64,000 nucleotides of DNA from an uncultured Granulosicoccaceae bacterium. GTDB taxonomy: Bacteria; Pseudomonadota; Gammaproteobacteria; Granulosicoccales; Granulosicoccaceae. The DNA is taken from assembly GCA_937927895.1 (NCBI GenBank), contig CALGKA010000013.1, positions 62,001-126,000 of the forward strand, in the 5' to 3' direction. The translations under genes were made by a program, and so were the position numbers. Below, one piece after another: positions 25,882 to 35,754 of the stretch. The first letter of the stretch is position 1. The number at the start of each line of letters is the position of its first letter. Below the pieces are notes generated by a model, which saw nothing but the letters and a program-made list of their open reading frames with translations, had not been told where the DNA came from and did no database searches.

Positions 25882-27009
25882 TTATAACTTATCTATAATG
25901 CTATGAATTGCCGCAACACATGAAGCACCTAACTTTTTAGAGCGCTCACCGGACCAGCCTTTTATAGGATCAGGAATCTCTATGTTGTCTTTAAATGGCA
26001 TTTCTAATGTCATTGCAGGGCACGCAAATTGTTCGGCTATATAACTACTGCATATGCCATAGTTGGCAGCCTTAGGCGGGGTAATTGGGTAGCCCACTGT
26101 TGTTTGAAAATCTGGGTTAATGCTCATTAGGTGACTCTTAAAAAGCTCTTGTAACTCTTTACGTTCGGCAGTCCATGAATGAATACCTTCAGTACCTGCG
26201 ATAAAGTTATACGGCAATGCTTCATCACCATGAACGTCTAAATTGAAGCTCACCCCTGTTTCACGCATTTTCTGTAACACATAAAACACTTCTGGAGATT
26301 GTTCTAAGGTGCTTTTATTCCACTCCCGATTAAGGTTAATGCCGAAAGCGTTAGTTCTTAAATGACCACGGAAGCTGCCATCTGGATTCATATTCGGCAC
26401 TACTAAAAACTCTGCATAATCTAACAATGTGCATGACACTGCATCAGTACTATCCAATAGACGATTAAGATAACCTTCCATCCACCACTGCGCCATTGGC
26501 TCACCAGGGTGTTGTCTGGCAATTGCCCAAATCTTCAACGGCTTTTCAACGCTTCCAATCCTAATCAGGTCTATATCTCTGCCATCAAGAGTTTTACCTA
26601 TTACTTCAACCGCTGCTTTGGAAGAGACTGCACAGCGGGCTATTAGATCATCATGGCGTTGTAAGGAATATGGCGTAAAATAGGCAAACCAGACTGTGTC
26701 TGAGTCTGTGTTTAAAGAGAAACTTAATACGTCATTGCTAAATGAGGTATCAATTCGGAACCACTCTTTTCGATCATAGCTTGCCACCACACGATAATCT
26801 TTCCAACCATTTGGGTATGATGATGAACCAGCATTATCTATGTGCAATTGATAATGATTGCCCGCCGTAGCTGTCATTCGAAAGTAAAACCACTGGTAAA
26901 ATTCACCACCGGCATCGGGCACAATATTCAATCGAATGTTGTCAGCACTATCACAACTTAGGCATTCAATATTGCCACCATCAAACTGACTGCTAATCAC
27001 TACAGCCAT
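25882..27009 (-). CDS. M14 family zinc carboxypeptidase (cytosolic CCP-like)
   Basis: A 375-residue metallocarboxypeptidase of the bacterial/eukaryotic cytosolic carboxypeptidase (Nna1-like) branch. It has an N-terminal beta-sandwich domain typical of that branch (about 1-125). The zinc ligands are H167 and E170 (RQHPGEPMAQWW) and H260 (NLDVHGDEAL), and catalytic Glu is E336 (MTLEMPFKD). No signal peptide is present, so it acts in the cytosol, on unknown peptide C-termini. The ATG is at 27009. It lies 34 nt downstream of nadE on the same strand, so co-transcription is possible. Confidence 0.9.
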   Translation of the reverse strand: MAVVISSQFDGGNIECLSCDSADNIRLNIVPDAGGEFYQWFYFRMTATAGNHYQLHIDNAGSSSYPNGWKDYRVVASYDRKEWFRIDTSFSNDVLSFSLNTDSDTVWFAYFTPYSLQRHDDLIARCAVSSKAAVEVIGKTLDGRDIDLIRIGSVEKPLKIWAIARQHPGEPMAQWWMEGYLNRLLDSTDAVSCTLLDYAEFLVVPNMNPDGSFRGHLRTNAFGINLNREWNKSTLEQSPEVFYVLQKMRETGVSFNLDVHGDEALPYNFIAGTEGIHSWTAERKELQELFKSHLMSINPDFQTTVGYPITPPKAANYGICSSYIAEQFACPAMTLEMPFKDNIEIPDPIKGWSGERSKKLGASCVAAIHSIIDKL

Positions 27010-27043
27010 TGTAGATCCAGGTTAATTGCTGCTAGTGCAAGTG

Positions 27044-28972
27044 TTATGACAAAGATTCTATATGTTCAAGGATCGCGCTGGCATCAGCCTCGTCAGGCAT
27101 ACGCCAATCACCACGTGGAGATAAACTCACACTACCGACTTTTGGGCCCGATGGCAGGGTGGTGCGTTTGAATTGATGCATATAGAAGCGTTTAAAAAAC
27201 AACGCCAACCATTTTTTAATGGTTCCACGATCGTATTTTTCTTTAAACGCCAGCTGCGCCAGAGCATAAATTTTCTCAGCGTTAAACCCATTACGTAAAT
27301 AGTGGTAGATGAAAAAATCATGTAGCTCGTAAGGTCCAATTATAGATTCAGTATGATGCGCGACTTCATCATTGGCATTATCTTTAGCGGGTACCAGCTC
27401 AGGTGAAATGGGTGTATCCAAAATGCGTAAAAGTGCTTCAGACAACGCTTTATCGGCACGATGAGTCGCATACCAACGCACCAAATAGATCACCAAGGTT
27501 TTCGGCACACTCGCATTAACGTTATAGCTCGACATCTGATCAGCGTTATAGGTACACCAACCAAGCGCAAGCTCTGAAAGATCACCTGTACCGACCACAA
27601 TACCGTCCATTTGATTAGCTAGATCAAACAATATTTGTGTGCGTTCCCGTGCTTGAGCGTTTTCAAACACGACATCGTGTTCACCACCGTGTGATAAATC
27701 TTTTAAATGCTGCTCGACCGAGGCATCTATACGAACTTCTTTTAGATTCGCACCAGCAGATGATGCCAACATTCGAGCACTATCAAGTGTGTGCTCACTG
27801 GTAGCGGGGCCCGGTAGAGTAATTGCACACAGTGCGCTTCGGTCTTTATCGAGCAATGCCAGGGCATCCAGGCAAACCAAAAACGCCAGTGTTGAATCAA
27901 GTCCACCCGAAACCCCTAATATCAAGGTTTTTGAGTACGCCGCCATCATGCGACGGGCAAGCCCGGTACTTTGTATTTTTAAAATCTCGCTGGCGCGTTC
28001 ACCAAACTCTAGCTCATCACCTGGAACAAACGGTTTTGAGTCAAAGTGTCGCTGTAGTTGTTTAAGCGTTGCTCTAGTGCCCTTGCCGTTAAACCTGTAG
28101 GGCGTTGGTCGTTCGCTATTGGCAAAAGTGCCATTTTTTGAGCGATCATGCCTGAGCTTCTGCCAATCAAATTCGCAAATTATCTGACTACCAGCTAAAT
28201 TAAAACGCTCAGATTCCTGTAGCAGAACGCCGTTTTCGGCAAACATATTATGGCCGCCAAAAACAATATCCTTAGTGGATTCTGTAGGGCCACTGGCAGC
28301 ATATAGATAAGCACAAACACCTTGAGCGCTGGCCATGCGAATCAGATCGCGTCGGTAATTGGCCTTTGATACCAGCTCATTACTGGCAGACAAATTAACG
28401 ATTAACTCAGCGCCTGCTCTGACATGAGACATAGAGGGAGGCGCCGGTGCCCATAAGTCTTCGCATATTTCTATAGCGAAAGAAGATTCACCTAACGCGA
28501 AAAGTTGCTCAGCAGCCATGACAAATTCGCCAAGCACCGGGTGTTCAATACACTGTTCTATGCCCTGCCCTGATACGAACCAACGCTTATCATAGAATTC
28601 ACCGTAATTAGGATGGGATGTCTTTGGTACCGCTCCAAGGACTTGGCCATACTGACAGACAAAACCCGCATTTAATAACCGGCCATCTTTGAGCCGCCAA
28701 GGGGCACCCACCACAACGATACGTTCATCAGTGGCGCTGGCGATTTGACATAAAGCCTCTTCACACTGATCAATCATGGATTGATTGAAAAAAAGATCTT
28801 CGCAGGTATAGCCGCTGATACTCAGCTCTGGAAAGAGTATAAGTGAGGCATCGGCAAAATCCGGATCTCGAATGCACTCTATAATTCTCTGAGCATTACG
28901 TTTAGGATTGCCAATCGCTACCACCGGTGCAACGGCGGCAAGTCGGATAAAGCCATAATCTGCATAATTCAT
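27044..28972 (-). CDS. nadE: Glutamine-dependent NAD+ synthetase
   Basis: A 642-residue two-domain enzyme converting nicotinate adenine dinucleotide to NAD+, using ammonia from glutamine. The N-terminal nitrilase-like glutaminase has triad E49 (LFPELSISG), K117 (VPKTSHPNY) and C170 (FAIEICEDLWAP). The C-terminal NAD synthetase has the PP-loop SGGLDS (355-360) and GTGDLSELALGWCTY. Length fits the long bacterial GAT-type NadE. It is divergent from sthA across about 207 nt, pairing NAD synthesis with a pyridine-nucleotide transhydrogenase. Confidence 0.95.
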   Translation of the reverse strand: MNYADYGFIRLAAVAPVVAIGNPKRNAQRIIECIRDPDFADASLILFPELSISGYTCEDLFFNQSMIDQCEEALCQIASATDERIVVVGAPWRLKDGRLLNAGFVCQYGQVLGAVPKTSHPNYGEFYDKRWFVSGQGIEQCIEHPVLGEFVMAAEQLFALGESSFAIEICEDLWAPAPPSMSHVRAGAELIVNLSASNELVSKANYRRDLIRMASAQGVCAYLYAASGPTESTKDIVFGGHNMFAENGVLLQESERFNLAGSQIICEFDWQKLRHDRSKNGTFANSERPTPYRFNGKGTRATLKQLQRHFDSKPFVPGDELEFGERASEILKIQSTGLARRMMAAYSKTLILGVSGGLDSTLAFLVCLDALALLDKDRSALCAITLPGPATSEHTLDSARMLASSAGANLKEVRIDASVEQHLKDLSHGGEHDVVFENAQARERTQILFDLANQMDGIVVGTGDLSELALGWCTYNADQMSSYNVNASVPKTLVIYLVRWYATHRADKALSEALLRILDTPISPELVPAKDNANDEVAHHTESIIGPYELHDFFIYHYLRNGFNAEKIYALAQLAFKEKYDRGTIKKWLALFFKRFYMHQFKRTTLPSGPKVGSVSLSPRGDWRMPDEADASAILEHIESLS

Positions 28973-29179
28973 GCGTATATTCTAGCGCGGTTTGCCCAAA
29001 TGGAATCCAAACCAGAGTGTTTTTATGAAGATTTAGTCAATTCAGGCGGTTTGGTAAGTATTAGACCACCTATCCATCGACATACAATCGCAGCATGGAA
29101 CATAGGTGTGCCTTACAACGGCAACATCAATTAATTTGAAATCTGCCTTGATCGGGCCTACAGCAACTAGTCTCAAACC

Positions 29180-30631
29180 ATGACAACAAAAGAATACGAC
29201 ACCATAGTAATTGGCTCTGGCCCCGCTGGTGAGGGCGCGTCGATGAAGCTTGCCAAGACAGGCCAAAATGTAGCGATGATTGAACACTATCGTGAAGTCG
29301 GTGGTGGTTGCACCCATTGGGGCACTATCCCCAGTAAATCATTGCGTCACTCTGTTCAAATGGTCAGCCGATTTCGCCAGGACCCAATTTTCAGACGAAT
29401 AGCAGGCCATGTCGATGTCACTTGGCAGGAGCTGGTCAAATCTGCGCAGTCAGTGATAGAAGATCAAGTCTCGATGCGTGAAAGTTTCTATTTTAGAAAC
29501 CGGGTTGAATTACACCGCGGTTCGGCAAGCTTTATTGATCCCAACACTGTACGGGTGGTTTCAAAAAACGGCAGCGAAGAGATTTGCAAAGCAAAGAACA
29601 TAGTCATCGCCACTGGCTCTATTCCATACCAACCCGATGATGTTGATTTCAGGCACCCCAGAATTTGCGATAGTGACACGATTCTTGGCATCGACTTCGT
29701 TCCTAGATCTATCATTATCTATGGCGCAGGTGTTATCGGTTGCGAGTACGCCTCAATCTTTGGCAACCTTGGCGTTAAGGTTGATCTGGTCAATACCCGT
29801 GACCGATTACTATCGTTTTTAGACGGCGAAATTACCGATGCACTCGGTTACCACTTCCGCGAAATAGGTGTCACGGTGCGCAGTAATGAAACCTATTCTT
29901 CTATATCCGCCGATGATGATTCAGTCGTTATTGATCTCCAGAGTGGAAAGCGTTTTAAAGCTGATGCTATCTTGTGGGCCAATGGTCGCTCCGGTGCTAC
30001 CGATAAACTAAAACTCGAAAATGCCGGCATAACGCCTAACAATCGAAAACAAATTGAAGTCGATGAATATTATCGTTCTTCTGTACCGCATATTTATGCA
30101 GTCGGTGATGTGGTCGGGGCTCCCGGGCTTGCAAGTGCCGGTTATGATCAAGGCCGCTTTGCAGGTACGCATATTGGTGAAGGTGAATGCGATACACGTT
30201 TAATCAGTGATATCCCGACAGGCATCTATACTGACCCCGAAATCAGCTCTATAGGCCTAACAGAAGCCGAACTTACAGAACAAAAAATACCTTATGAAGT
30301 AGGCCGATCACTGTTCCGGTCTATTGCCCGCGCGCAAATTACAGGGCAAACCACGGGCATGTTAAAAATATTGTTTAATACCCAAACCCTTGAAATTCTG
30401 GGCATTCACTGTTTTGGCAACCAGTCATCTGAGATTATTCATATTGGCCAGGCCATCATGCGCCAACCAGGTGGGGGCAATCGCGTCACCTACTTTACCG
30501 AGAATACATTTAACTACCCGACCATGGCTGAAGCGTATCGTGTTGCAGCCCTTAACGGCTTAAACCGAATTCAATGGCAGGAAATCAACGATACGCCGCC
30601 CGATACTGATGAAGTGATCGGTGAAATCTAA
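29180..30631 (+). CDS. sthA: Soluble pyridine nucleotide transhydrogenase SthA
   Basis: A 483-residue FAD flavoprotein that transfers hydride between NADPH and NAD+ in the cytosol. FAD-binding motif [19 protein letters not shown]. The active-site segment [19 protein letters not shown] has one cysteine where disulfide oxidoreductases carry a CxxxxC pair, which distinguishes SthA from lipoamide dehydrogenase. NAD(P)-binding [15 protein letters not shown] lies in the middle, and the dimerisation domain is C-terminal. It ends 50 nt before argH's stop, with a shared bidirectional terminator between. Confidence 0.95.
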   Translation: MTTKEYDTIVIGSGPAGEGASMKLAKTGQNVAMIEHYREVGGGCTHWGTIPSKSLRHSVQMVSRFRQDPIFRRIAGHVDVTWQELVKSAQSVIEDQVSMRESFYFRNRVELHRGSASFIDPNTVRVVSKNGSEEICKAKNIVIATGSIPYQPDDVDFRHPRICDSDTILGIDFVPRSIIIYGAGVIGCEYASIFGNLGVKVDLVNTRDRLLSFLDGEITDALGYHFREIGVTVRSNETYSSISADDDSVVIDLQSGKRFKADAILWANGRSGATDKLKLENAGITPNNRKQIEVDEYYRSSVPHIYAVGDVVGAPGLASAGYDQGRFAGTHIGEGECDTRLISDIPTGIYTDPEISSIGLTEAELTEQKIPYEVGRSLFRSIARAQITGQTTGMLKILFNTQTLEILGIHCFGNQSSEIIHIGQAIMRQPGGGNRVTYFTENTFNYPTMAEAYRVAALNGLNRIQWQEINDTPPDTDEVIGEI

Positions 30632-30636
30632 CGTAA

Positions 30637-30668
30637 AAAAAGCCCCTTACAACTACCAGGGGCTTTTC
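30637..30668. terminator. Bidirectional intrinsic terminator between sthA and argH
   Basis: AAAAGCCCCT (30638-30647) pairs with AGGGGCTTTT (30658-30667) around a 10-nt loop, with an A-tract on one side and T-tract on the other. It serves both convergent genes. Confidence 0.9.
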
Positions 30669-30683
30669 TAAAGATGCTTGCCA

Positions 30684-32090
30684 TTAATAAGCATTGCCTA
30701 TTCGTTTTCGGGCTGTATCGATAGCGCTTTTAACTTGTGAAGGTGCGGTACCGCCAATATGATCACGTGCAGCTACTGATCCTTCAAGGGTTAGCACTGC
30801 AAAAACATCGTCTTTTATATCTTCACAAAAGCCCTGCAGCTCTTCAAGACTAAACTCGCTCAAGTCCCTACCCTGTTCTATGCCGTACGCGACTGCTTTG
30901 CCGACCACTTCATGGCTATCTCTAAATGCCATACCGCGCTTAACTAAGTAATCTGCTAGATCAGTGGCGGTAGCAAACCCCTTTAGTGCTGCATTGCGCA
31001 TATTGTCAGACTTAGGTTCTATCGCTGGAATCATGTCGGCAAAAGCACGCAAGCAACCCATGAGTGTATCTATGGTGTCAAACAGGGGTTCTTTATCTTC
31101 CTGGTTGTCTTTGTTGTAAGCCAATGGTTGTGATTTCATTAGCGTAAGCAAACTTACTAAGTGGCCGGTAACTCGGCCTGTTTTACCGCGTACAAGTTCT
31201 GGCACATCGGGGTTTTTCTTCTGCGGCATAATACTTGAGCCCGTACAAAATCGATCAGGCAGATCTATAAAATCAAATTGTGCTGAAGACCACAGAACTA
31301 GTTCTTCTGACATTCTCGAAAGATGGGTCATCACAATTGCAGCACTTGCGCAGAATTCAATTGCGAAATCCCGATCACTGACCGCATCCAGAGAATTTTG
31401 CGCCACACTCGCAAAACCGAGTAGCTCACAGCTGTATTCACGGTCAATAGGATAGGTAGTTCCAGCCAGGGCCGCCGCACCTAACGGCATTACATTTACA
31501 CGCTTATTGCAGTCATACAGGCGATCAATATCTCTCGAGATCATTTCAAACCATGCCATCACATGATGACCAAATGTAACGGGTTGTGCCGTCTGTAAAT
31601 GGGTAAAGCCCGGCATTATTACATCGGTGTGGCGTTCGGCCAGTTCAAGTAATCCGTGTTGTAGCCTCTGTGCTTCGGCGATTATTACCTCAATCGCTTC
31701 ACGCATATAAAGGCGTATGTCGGTTGCCACCTGATCATTACGCGAGCGACCGGTGTGCAATCTTTTTCCTGCATCGCCAATGCGATCTGTCAGCCGAGCT
31801 TCAATGTTCATGTGCACATCTTCAAGTTCAATTGACCACGGAAACTCACCGGCGTCTATCTCTGCACTGATTTCATCCAGGCCCTGGAGAATTTTTGCAA
31901 CATCGTCCGCTGATAAAACACCGGTTTTACCAAGCATTTGCGCATGCGCGCGAGAACAATTTATATCTTGCGCTGCCATACGCTGATCAAATTCTACGGA
32001 TGCCGTGAATGCTTGCACGAATTCATCAGTTGAGCCTGTAAACCGGCCACCCCATAACTGATTGCTATTTTGATTTTTATTTTTACTCAT
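30684..32090 (-). CDS. argH: Argininosuccinate lyase
   Basis: A 468-residue fumarase-superfamily enzyme cleaving argininosuccinate to arginine and fumarate. Signature [16 protein letters not shown] is intact, with [13 protein letters not shown] and [14 protein letters not shown] in the active site. Length is normal. The ATG at 32090. No other arg genes are adjacent. It is divergent from hemC across 135 nt that contains the second copy of the 17-nt palindrome. Confidence 0.96.
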   Translation of the reverse strand: MSKNKNQNSNQLWGGRFTGSTDEFVQAFTASVEFDQRMAAQDINCSRAHAQMLGKTGVLSADDVAKILQGLDEISAEIDAGEFPWSIELEDVHMNIEARLTDRIGDAGKRLHTGRSRNDQVATDIRLYMREAIEVIIAEAQRLQHGLLELAERHTDVIMPGFTHLQTAQPVTFGHHVMAWFEMISRDIDRLYDCNKRVNVMPLGAAALAGTTYPIDREYSCELLGFASVAQNSLDAVSDRDFAIEFCASAAIVMTHLSRMSEELVLWSSAQFDFIDLPDRFCTGSSIMPQKKNPDVPELVRGKTGRVTGHLVSLLTLMKSQPLAYNKDNQEDKEPLFDTIDTLMGCLRAFADMIPAIEPKSDNMRNAALKGFATATDLADYLVKRGMAFRDSHEVVGKAVAYGIEQGRDLSEFSLEELQGFCEDIKDDVFAVLTLEGSVAARDHIGGTAPSQVKSAIDTARKRIGNAY

Positions 32091-32149
32091 TGATCCGGTA
32101 TCTGGGCGCGCATAGATGCAACGCTTAAGTTAATAGTGAGTACTCATAC

Positions 32150-32166
32150 CTGATATTATCAGTTTG
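32150..32166. repeat. 17-nt palindromic motif, copy 2
   Basis: CTGATATTATCAGTTTG, identical to 25164-25180, lies 60 nt upstream of argH in the argH-hemC divergent region, in the same orientation relative to its minus-strand gene. The following bases (AGCGGGTCTCC...GCTCTGATC) are also loosely alike at both sites. Confidence 0.45.
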
Positions 32167-32225
32167 CTGGTAGCGGGTCTCCGTTGCCGCTCTGATCTTT
32201 CTCTAAAGCTTAACGCCAGACGGCA

Positions 32226-33155
32226 ATGTTCCCTATGTCAGACATTCTAAAAATAGCCACTCGCAAAAGCCCGCTAGCACTCTGGCAAGCAGAAGAAGTA
32301 CAACGCCACTTAGCACTGGCAGGTGCCGCTTCTGAACTGGTAAAAATGACTACCTTGGGCGATGAAATTCTCGACCAACCCTTAGCTAAAATTGGCGGCA
32401 AAGGGCTTTTCATAAAGGAACTGCAGCGCGGCATGTTAGCGGGACGCGCCGATATGGCAGCGCACTCAATGAAAGATCTACCGGCGGAGTTTCCACCGGG
32501 GTTGCACTTGGGGGCTGTAATGCAGCGCGAAAACCCAAGCGATGCTTTTGTCTCTAATCAATATGACAGCCTTACTGATCTACCCGCAGGCGCCATTGTC
32601 GGTACTTGCAGTTTGCGTCGCCGTTGTCAGTTGTTGGCCAGGTTTCCAGATCTTGTTATAAAAGATCTCCGCGGCAACGTTAATACCCGCCTGGCAAAAC
32701 TCGATAACGGAGATTTCGACGCTATTATTTTGGCAAGTGCCGGGTTAATTCGTTTGGGCCTTGAAGCGAGAATAAAAAAAGAGATTGATTTTGCAACCAT
32801 GCTACCAGCCTGTTCTCAAGGTGCTGTCGGTGTAGAGTGCAAAATAGATGATCCAACCACCAATCAATTGCTTAGCCATTTGCACCATGCCGATACCGCT
32901 TGTCGCGTAACCTGCGAAAGAAGCCTTAATAATAGGCTTGGTGGCAGTTGCCAAACCCCAATCGCGGCATTTGCAGAACTAACAGACAATACCCTGCACT
33001 TACGCGGTCTAATTGGAACCCCGGATGGCTCACGAATATTGACCGCTGAAGGCCAGGATCATCGAGACAACGCACAGGCTTTGGGTCTTGCCGTTGCTGA
33101 AAAATTAATAGAAGCAGGCGCTTTGGATATCATTGAAAACCTGGCGTTGTCATAG
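32226..33155 (+). CDS. hemC: Hydroxymethylbilane synthase (porphobilinogen deaminase)
   Basis: A 309-residue enzyme polymerising four porphobilinogens to hydroxymethylbilane in haem synthesis. The dipyrromethane cofactor Cys is C242 (RLGGSCQTPIAAFAE). Substrate-binding arginines lie in CSLRRRCQLL and DLRGNVNTRL, and catalytic Asp in AHSMKDLPAE. Two start ATGs are possible (32226 or 32235). Neither has a strong ribosome binding site; the second gives MSDILKIATRKSPLALWQ, close to the family N-terminus. hemD follows 49 nt downstream. Confidence 0.96.
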   Translation: MFPMSDILKIATRKSPLALWQAEEVQRHLALAGAASELVKMTTLGDEILDQPLAKIGGKGLFIKELQRGMLAGRADMAAHSMKDLPAEFPPGLHLGAVMQRENPSDAFVSNQYDSLTDLPAGAIVGTCSLRRRCQLLARFPDLVIKDLRGNVNTRLAKLDNGDFDAIILASAGLIRLGLEARIKKEIDFATMLPACSQGAVGVECKIDDPTTNQLLSHLHHADTACRVTCERSLNNRLGGSCQTPIAAFAELTDNTLHLRGLIGTPDGSRILTAEGQDHRDNAQALGLAVAEKLIEAGALDIIENLALS

Positions 33156-33204
33156 TTTCGACCTAGAATATTGATCTTACTAAACCAAAAACCGGTAACA
33201 ACCA

Positions 33205-33981
33205 TTGAACAACACAGCGATATCTTTAGACACTATTAGTGTATTGGTTACCCGCCCGATACATCAGGCATCCGGATTCGCTCAGCTGTTGGAAGATGCT
33301 CATGGCTTAATGCCAATAAGATTACCCACCCTTGAAATTTCGTTTATTGACGCAAACCTTCAAGCAGCGCTCGACAGTGACACCGTTATATTCACCAGTG
33401 TTAACGCTGTTATCGGCGCACAACGCAGCCTAAGACTGCCGTGGAAATTTGACGGTAAAATTGCCGCCATAGGGGCTGCAACCGCTAGTGCGCTACAGGC
33501 TCACGGCGTTACCGTCGATTGGCAACCGCATAAAGGCGCGGGCAGTGAGGCTTTACTGGAAACACTGCAATCTGTAGATTCTGAAAAATCAGCTACTAAA
33601 GTAACTATTATTCGCGGCGACAGTGGCCGTGAAAAATTAAAAGAAGTGCTAGCTAATGCCGGTGTAGTAGTCGAAAACCTAACGGTCTATAAAAGAGAGC
33701 TACCCAACTACTCAAAACAACAACTCTCGCAAGTATTTGAATTCGGACTGCCCGATATTATCTCTGTCACCAGCGATCTAGGGCTCACCAATCTTTTAAA
33801 AATAGTGCCCTCTAACCTTCACAACGATCTAATAGCCTTGCCGATAGTGGTCAACAGTGAGCGCTGTGCAGCACTTGCTCGAGAACAGGGGTTCTCGGCA
33901 GAAATCGCAATAGCAGATCCTCCAGGTGACGAAAGCCAAGTGACAGAAATTTTACGCATTAAAGAACTACTCGCTAAATAG
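33205..33981 (+). CDS. hemD: Uroporphyrinogen-III synthase
   Basis: A 258-residue HemD that cyclises hydroxymethylbilane to uroporphyrinogen III. The family is poorly conserved, but SVLVTRPIHQASGFAQLL at the N-terminus, AAIGAATASALQAHGV and the C-terminal VNSERCAALAREQGF segments fit. It directly follows hemC, the usual order. The start is TTG at 33205 with weak upstream purines. No hemX/hemY gene follows. Confidence 0.88.
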   Translation: MNNTAISLDTISVLVTRPIHQASGFAQLLEDAHGLMPIRLPTLEISFIDANLQAALDSDTVIFTSVNAVIGAQRSLRLPWKFDGKIAAIGAATASALQAHGVTVDWQPHKGAGSEALLETLQSVDSEKSATKVTIIRGDSGREKLKEVLANAGVVVENLTVYKRELPNYSKQQLSQVFEFGLPDIISVTSDLGLTNLLKIVPSNLHNDLIALPIVVNSERCAALAREQGFSAEIAIADPPGDESQVTEILRIKELLAK

Positions 33982-34052
33982 CACCTCGAATCCTGCCTTT
34001 AAAAAACTGCGACCGGCTACTAAAGGCCGGTAGATCGTGCTGTAGTTCACAA

Positions 34053-34107
34053 AACTGAGCGTCCGTCGCCGTTGCTCCGCTGCCGCTCTCAATCCTTGCG
34101 CTCAGTT
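34053..34107. repeat. Inverted repeat downstream of hemD
   Basis: AACTGAGCG (34053-34061) and CGCTCAGTT (34099-34107) are perfect 9-bp complements around a 37-nt loop. The loop contains CCGCTGCCGCTCT, similar to a stretch near 32185. No T-tract follows. It may be a weak terminator, a REP-like remnant or part of the leader of the following lipoprotein genes. Confidence 0.4.
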
Positions 34108-34187
34108 GCCGAATCAGTCTTAAGGTGCCCTCTCTCAAAATGGGCGCAAACCTTTAATACCGCACTGATTTTTTATAAGGCAGACTG

Positions 34188-34529
34188 ATGATTATTAAAT
34201 TTTCTACCGCTAAAGCGCTTACAGCAAGTGTTATAGCACTAGCTGTAAGCGCTTTGCTTGGCTGTGCCGCCCCACAGCAGGGCGAAAACTTCTACCAGGC
34301 AAGCAAGGCCATCCGAGCAGCAGAAACTGCCGGCGCGCTTGAACATGCACCTGATAATTACCTCAAAGCTAACGAGATCTATCGCAAAGCAGAAGCAATG
34401 AACCAGGCACGTCGTACAGATCGAGCACAAAAATTGCTGGAACTAGCGACGGCTCAAGCGAGTTTGGCAAAAGCGATCAGCGAAGCCGCAACAGCTGAGA
34501 ACTCCCTGGGATATCTCGGCGCTCGCTAA
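34188..34529 (+). CDS. Small DUF4398-type lipoprotein
   Basis: A 113-residue lipoprotein with lipobox SALLGC (Cys26) and Ala at +2, suggesting the outer membrane. The mature part is Ala/Lys-rich helix pairs (RAAETAGALEHAPDNYLKANEIYRKAEAM...) with the DUF4398 pattern. It is followed after about 41 nt by an OmpA-type lipoprotein that carries a similar N-terminal helix module, so the pair is probably co-transcribed and may interact in the periplasm. The exact function is unknown. Confidence 0.75.
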   Translation: MIIKFSTAKALTASVIALAVSALLGCAAPQQGENFYQASKAIRAAETAGALEHAPDNYLKANEIYRKAEAMNQARRTDRAQKLLELATAQASLAKAISEAATAENSLGYLGAR

Positions 34530-34570
34530 ATAGCCTCGCTAACTGAACAAAGTAATTAAACGGAATACGC

Positions 34571-35692
34571 ATGACTAACAAGTTCCAACACGCAAGCATG
34601 GCTGTACTGCTTGGCGCACTCGCCCTAACAGGATGTGCGACACAAAAAGCCTGGACGCCTGAACTAGAGGAAGCTCGCGAAGCTCTTCAACAGGTCAGCA
34701 GTGACCCACAAGTGGCAGCGCTTGCAGAAGCTGAGCTAAACAGTGCTAAGCGGCAACTTCAAAAAGCAGAAGATGCTTCTGACTTCTTCAAGAGCGCAGA
34801 GGTTATTTCTCATGAAGCAGCCCTTGCAAAACTCAAAGCACTTGAAGCACAGCAAACTGCACGTGGTGTTGCTGCAAAGCAAAACCTTCGTATAGCGCAA
34901 GCAGGTGGTCAACCGAATGTTCAAGGCCCGAGCATGCAAGCTCCCATAATGGCAGCAGCGACCCCTTCATTGAGCAACAGTTTCCATAGCAACAGTGCAC
35001 AAGGTGGATCAATTGCGGCACCGATAAGTGAGCAACAAGCTATTGCACAACAACTTGCAGCACTTAGCCAACAGATTATGCAGCTACAAACTCGCATCGA
35101 AGGCGGTTCTTTACAATCAGGTGCTACGCATACGGACTCTATGCAAACCACTTTTACAGCAACGCCTTCTGGCAATGACAGTTTAGAGACCGACTTCAGA
35201 ATCGAATCTCAGTATCAATTGAGTGCCGAACCTGAAATGGGCGCTGCAATGGCTGCGCCTGCTGAACCTGAGCTTATCTCTGATCCACGTTTACATGAAG
35301 AACTACGTGCAATGAATGCCCGACCTTCAAATCGTGGTATGGAATTGACTCTTGGTGAGCGTTATTTTGAAGCGAATTCTGCGCGTATTTGGACAGGTCG
35401 TGCAGCAAGACACTTAGACAACATAGCCGCGGTAATGTCTGAAAACCCAGATCTTGTTCTAGAGGTTGAAGCGCACACCGACAACTCTGGTACAGAAGAT
35501 TTTAGAAATAACCTTTCTTCTGATCGAGCTGTATCTGTTAAGTCAGCCTTGGTCCTACGCGGTGTAAGTGCCGCTCGAATTAATGCCACCGGTTACGGTG
35601 ATTCAGCACCTATTGCTGACAACAACACGGAACTCGGGCAACTGCAAAACCGCAGAGTAGAAGTCATATTCCCGAACGTAGCACCACAGTAA
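34571..35692 (+). CDS. OmpA-family lipoprotein with DUF4398-like N-terminus
   Basis: A 373-residue lipoprotein. Signal peptide ends in ALTGC (Cys22), Ala at +2. Residues about 30-110 are DUF4398-like helices (AEAELNSAKRQLQKAEDASDFFK). Residues about 110-245 form a Gln/Ser/Ala-rich linker. Residues about 260-370 are an OmpA-like peptidoglycan-binding domain (VEAHTDNSGTEDFRNNLSSDRA, GYGDSAPIADNN, NRRVEVIF). It likely anchors the outer membrane to the cell wall. The sister gene upstream shares the helix module. A strong terminator follows. Confidence 0.85.
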   Translation: MTNKFQHASMAVLLGALALTGCATQKAWTPELEEAREALQQVSSDPQVAALAEAELNSAKRQLQKAEDASDFFKSAEVISHEAALAKLKALEAQQTARGVAAKQNLRIAQAGGQPNVQGPSMQAPIMAAATPSLSNSFHSNSAQGGSIAAPISEQQAIAQQLAALSQQIMQLQTRIEGGSLQSGATHTDSMQTTFTATPSGNDSLETDFRIESQYQLSAEPEMGAAMAAPAEPELISDPRLHEELRAMNARPSNRGMELTLGERYFEANSARIWTGRAARHLDNIAAVMSENPDLVLEVEAHTDNSGTEDFRNNLSSDRAVSVKSALVLRGVSAARINATGYGDSAPIADNNTELGQLQNRRVEVIFPNVAPQ

Positions 35693-35720
35693 TAAGCAAG
35701 AGTTTATAGTCTTAAAGTAA

Positions 35721-35747
35721 AACCCGGCATACGCCGGGTTTTTTTTT
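35721..35747 (+). terminator. Intrinsic terminator after the OmpA-family lipoprotein gene
   Basis: AACCCGGC-ATAC-GCCGGGTT hairpin followed by a run of nine T's. It ends the plus-strand DUF4398/OmpA transcript, just before the convergent ubiD stop. Confidence 0.92.
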
Positions 35748-35754
35748 GCAGGGC

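Noticed and set aside
34239-34430. Minus-strand 63-codon ORF over the DUF4398 gene
   Set aside because: Shadow ORF; the plus strand has a clear lipobox signal peptide.
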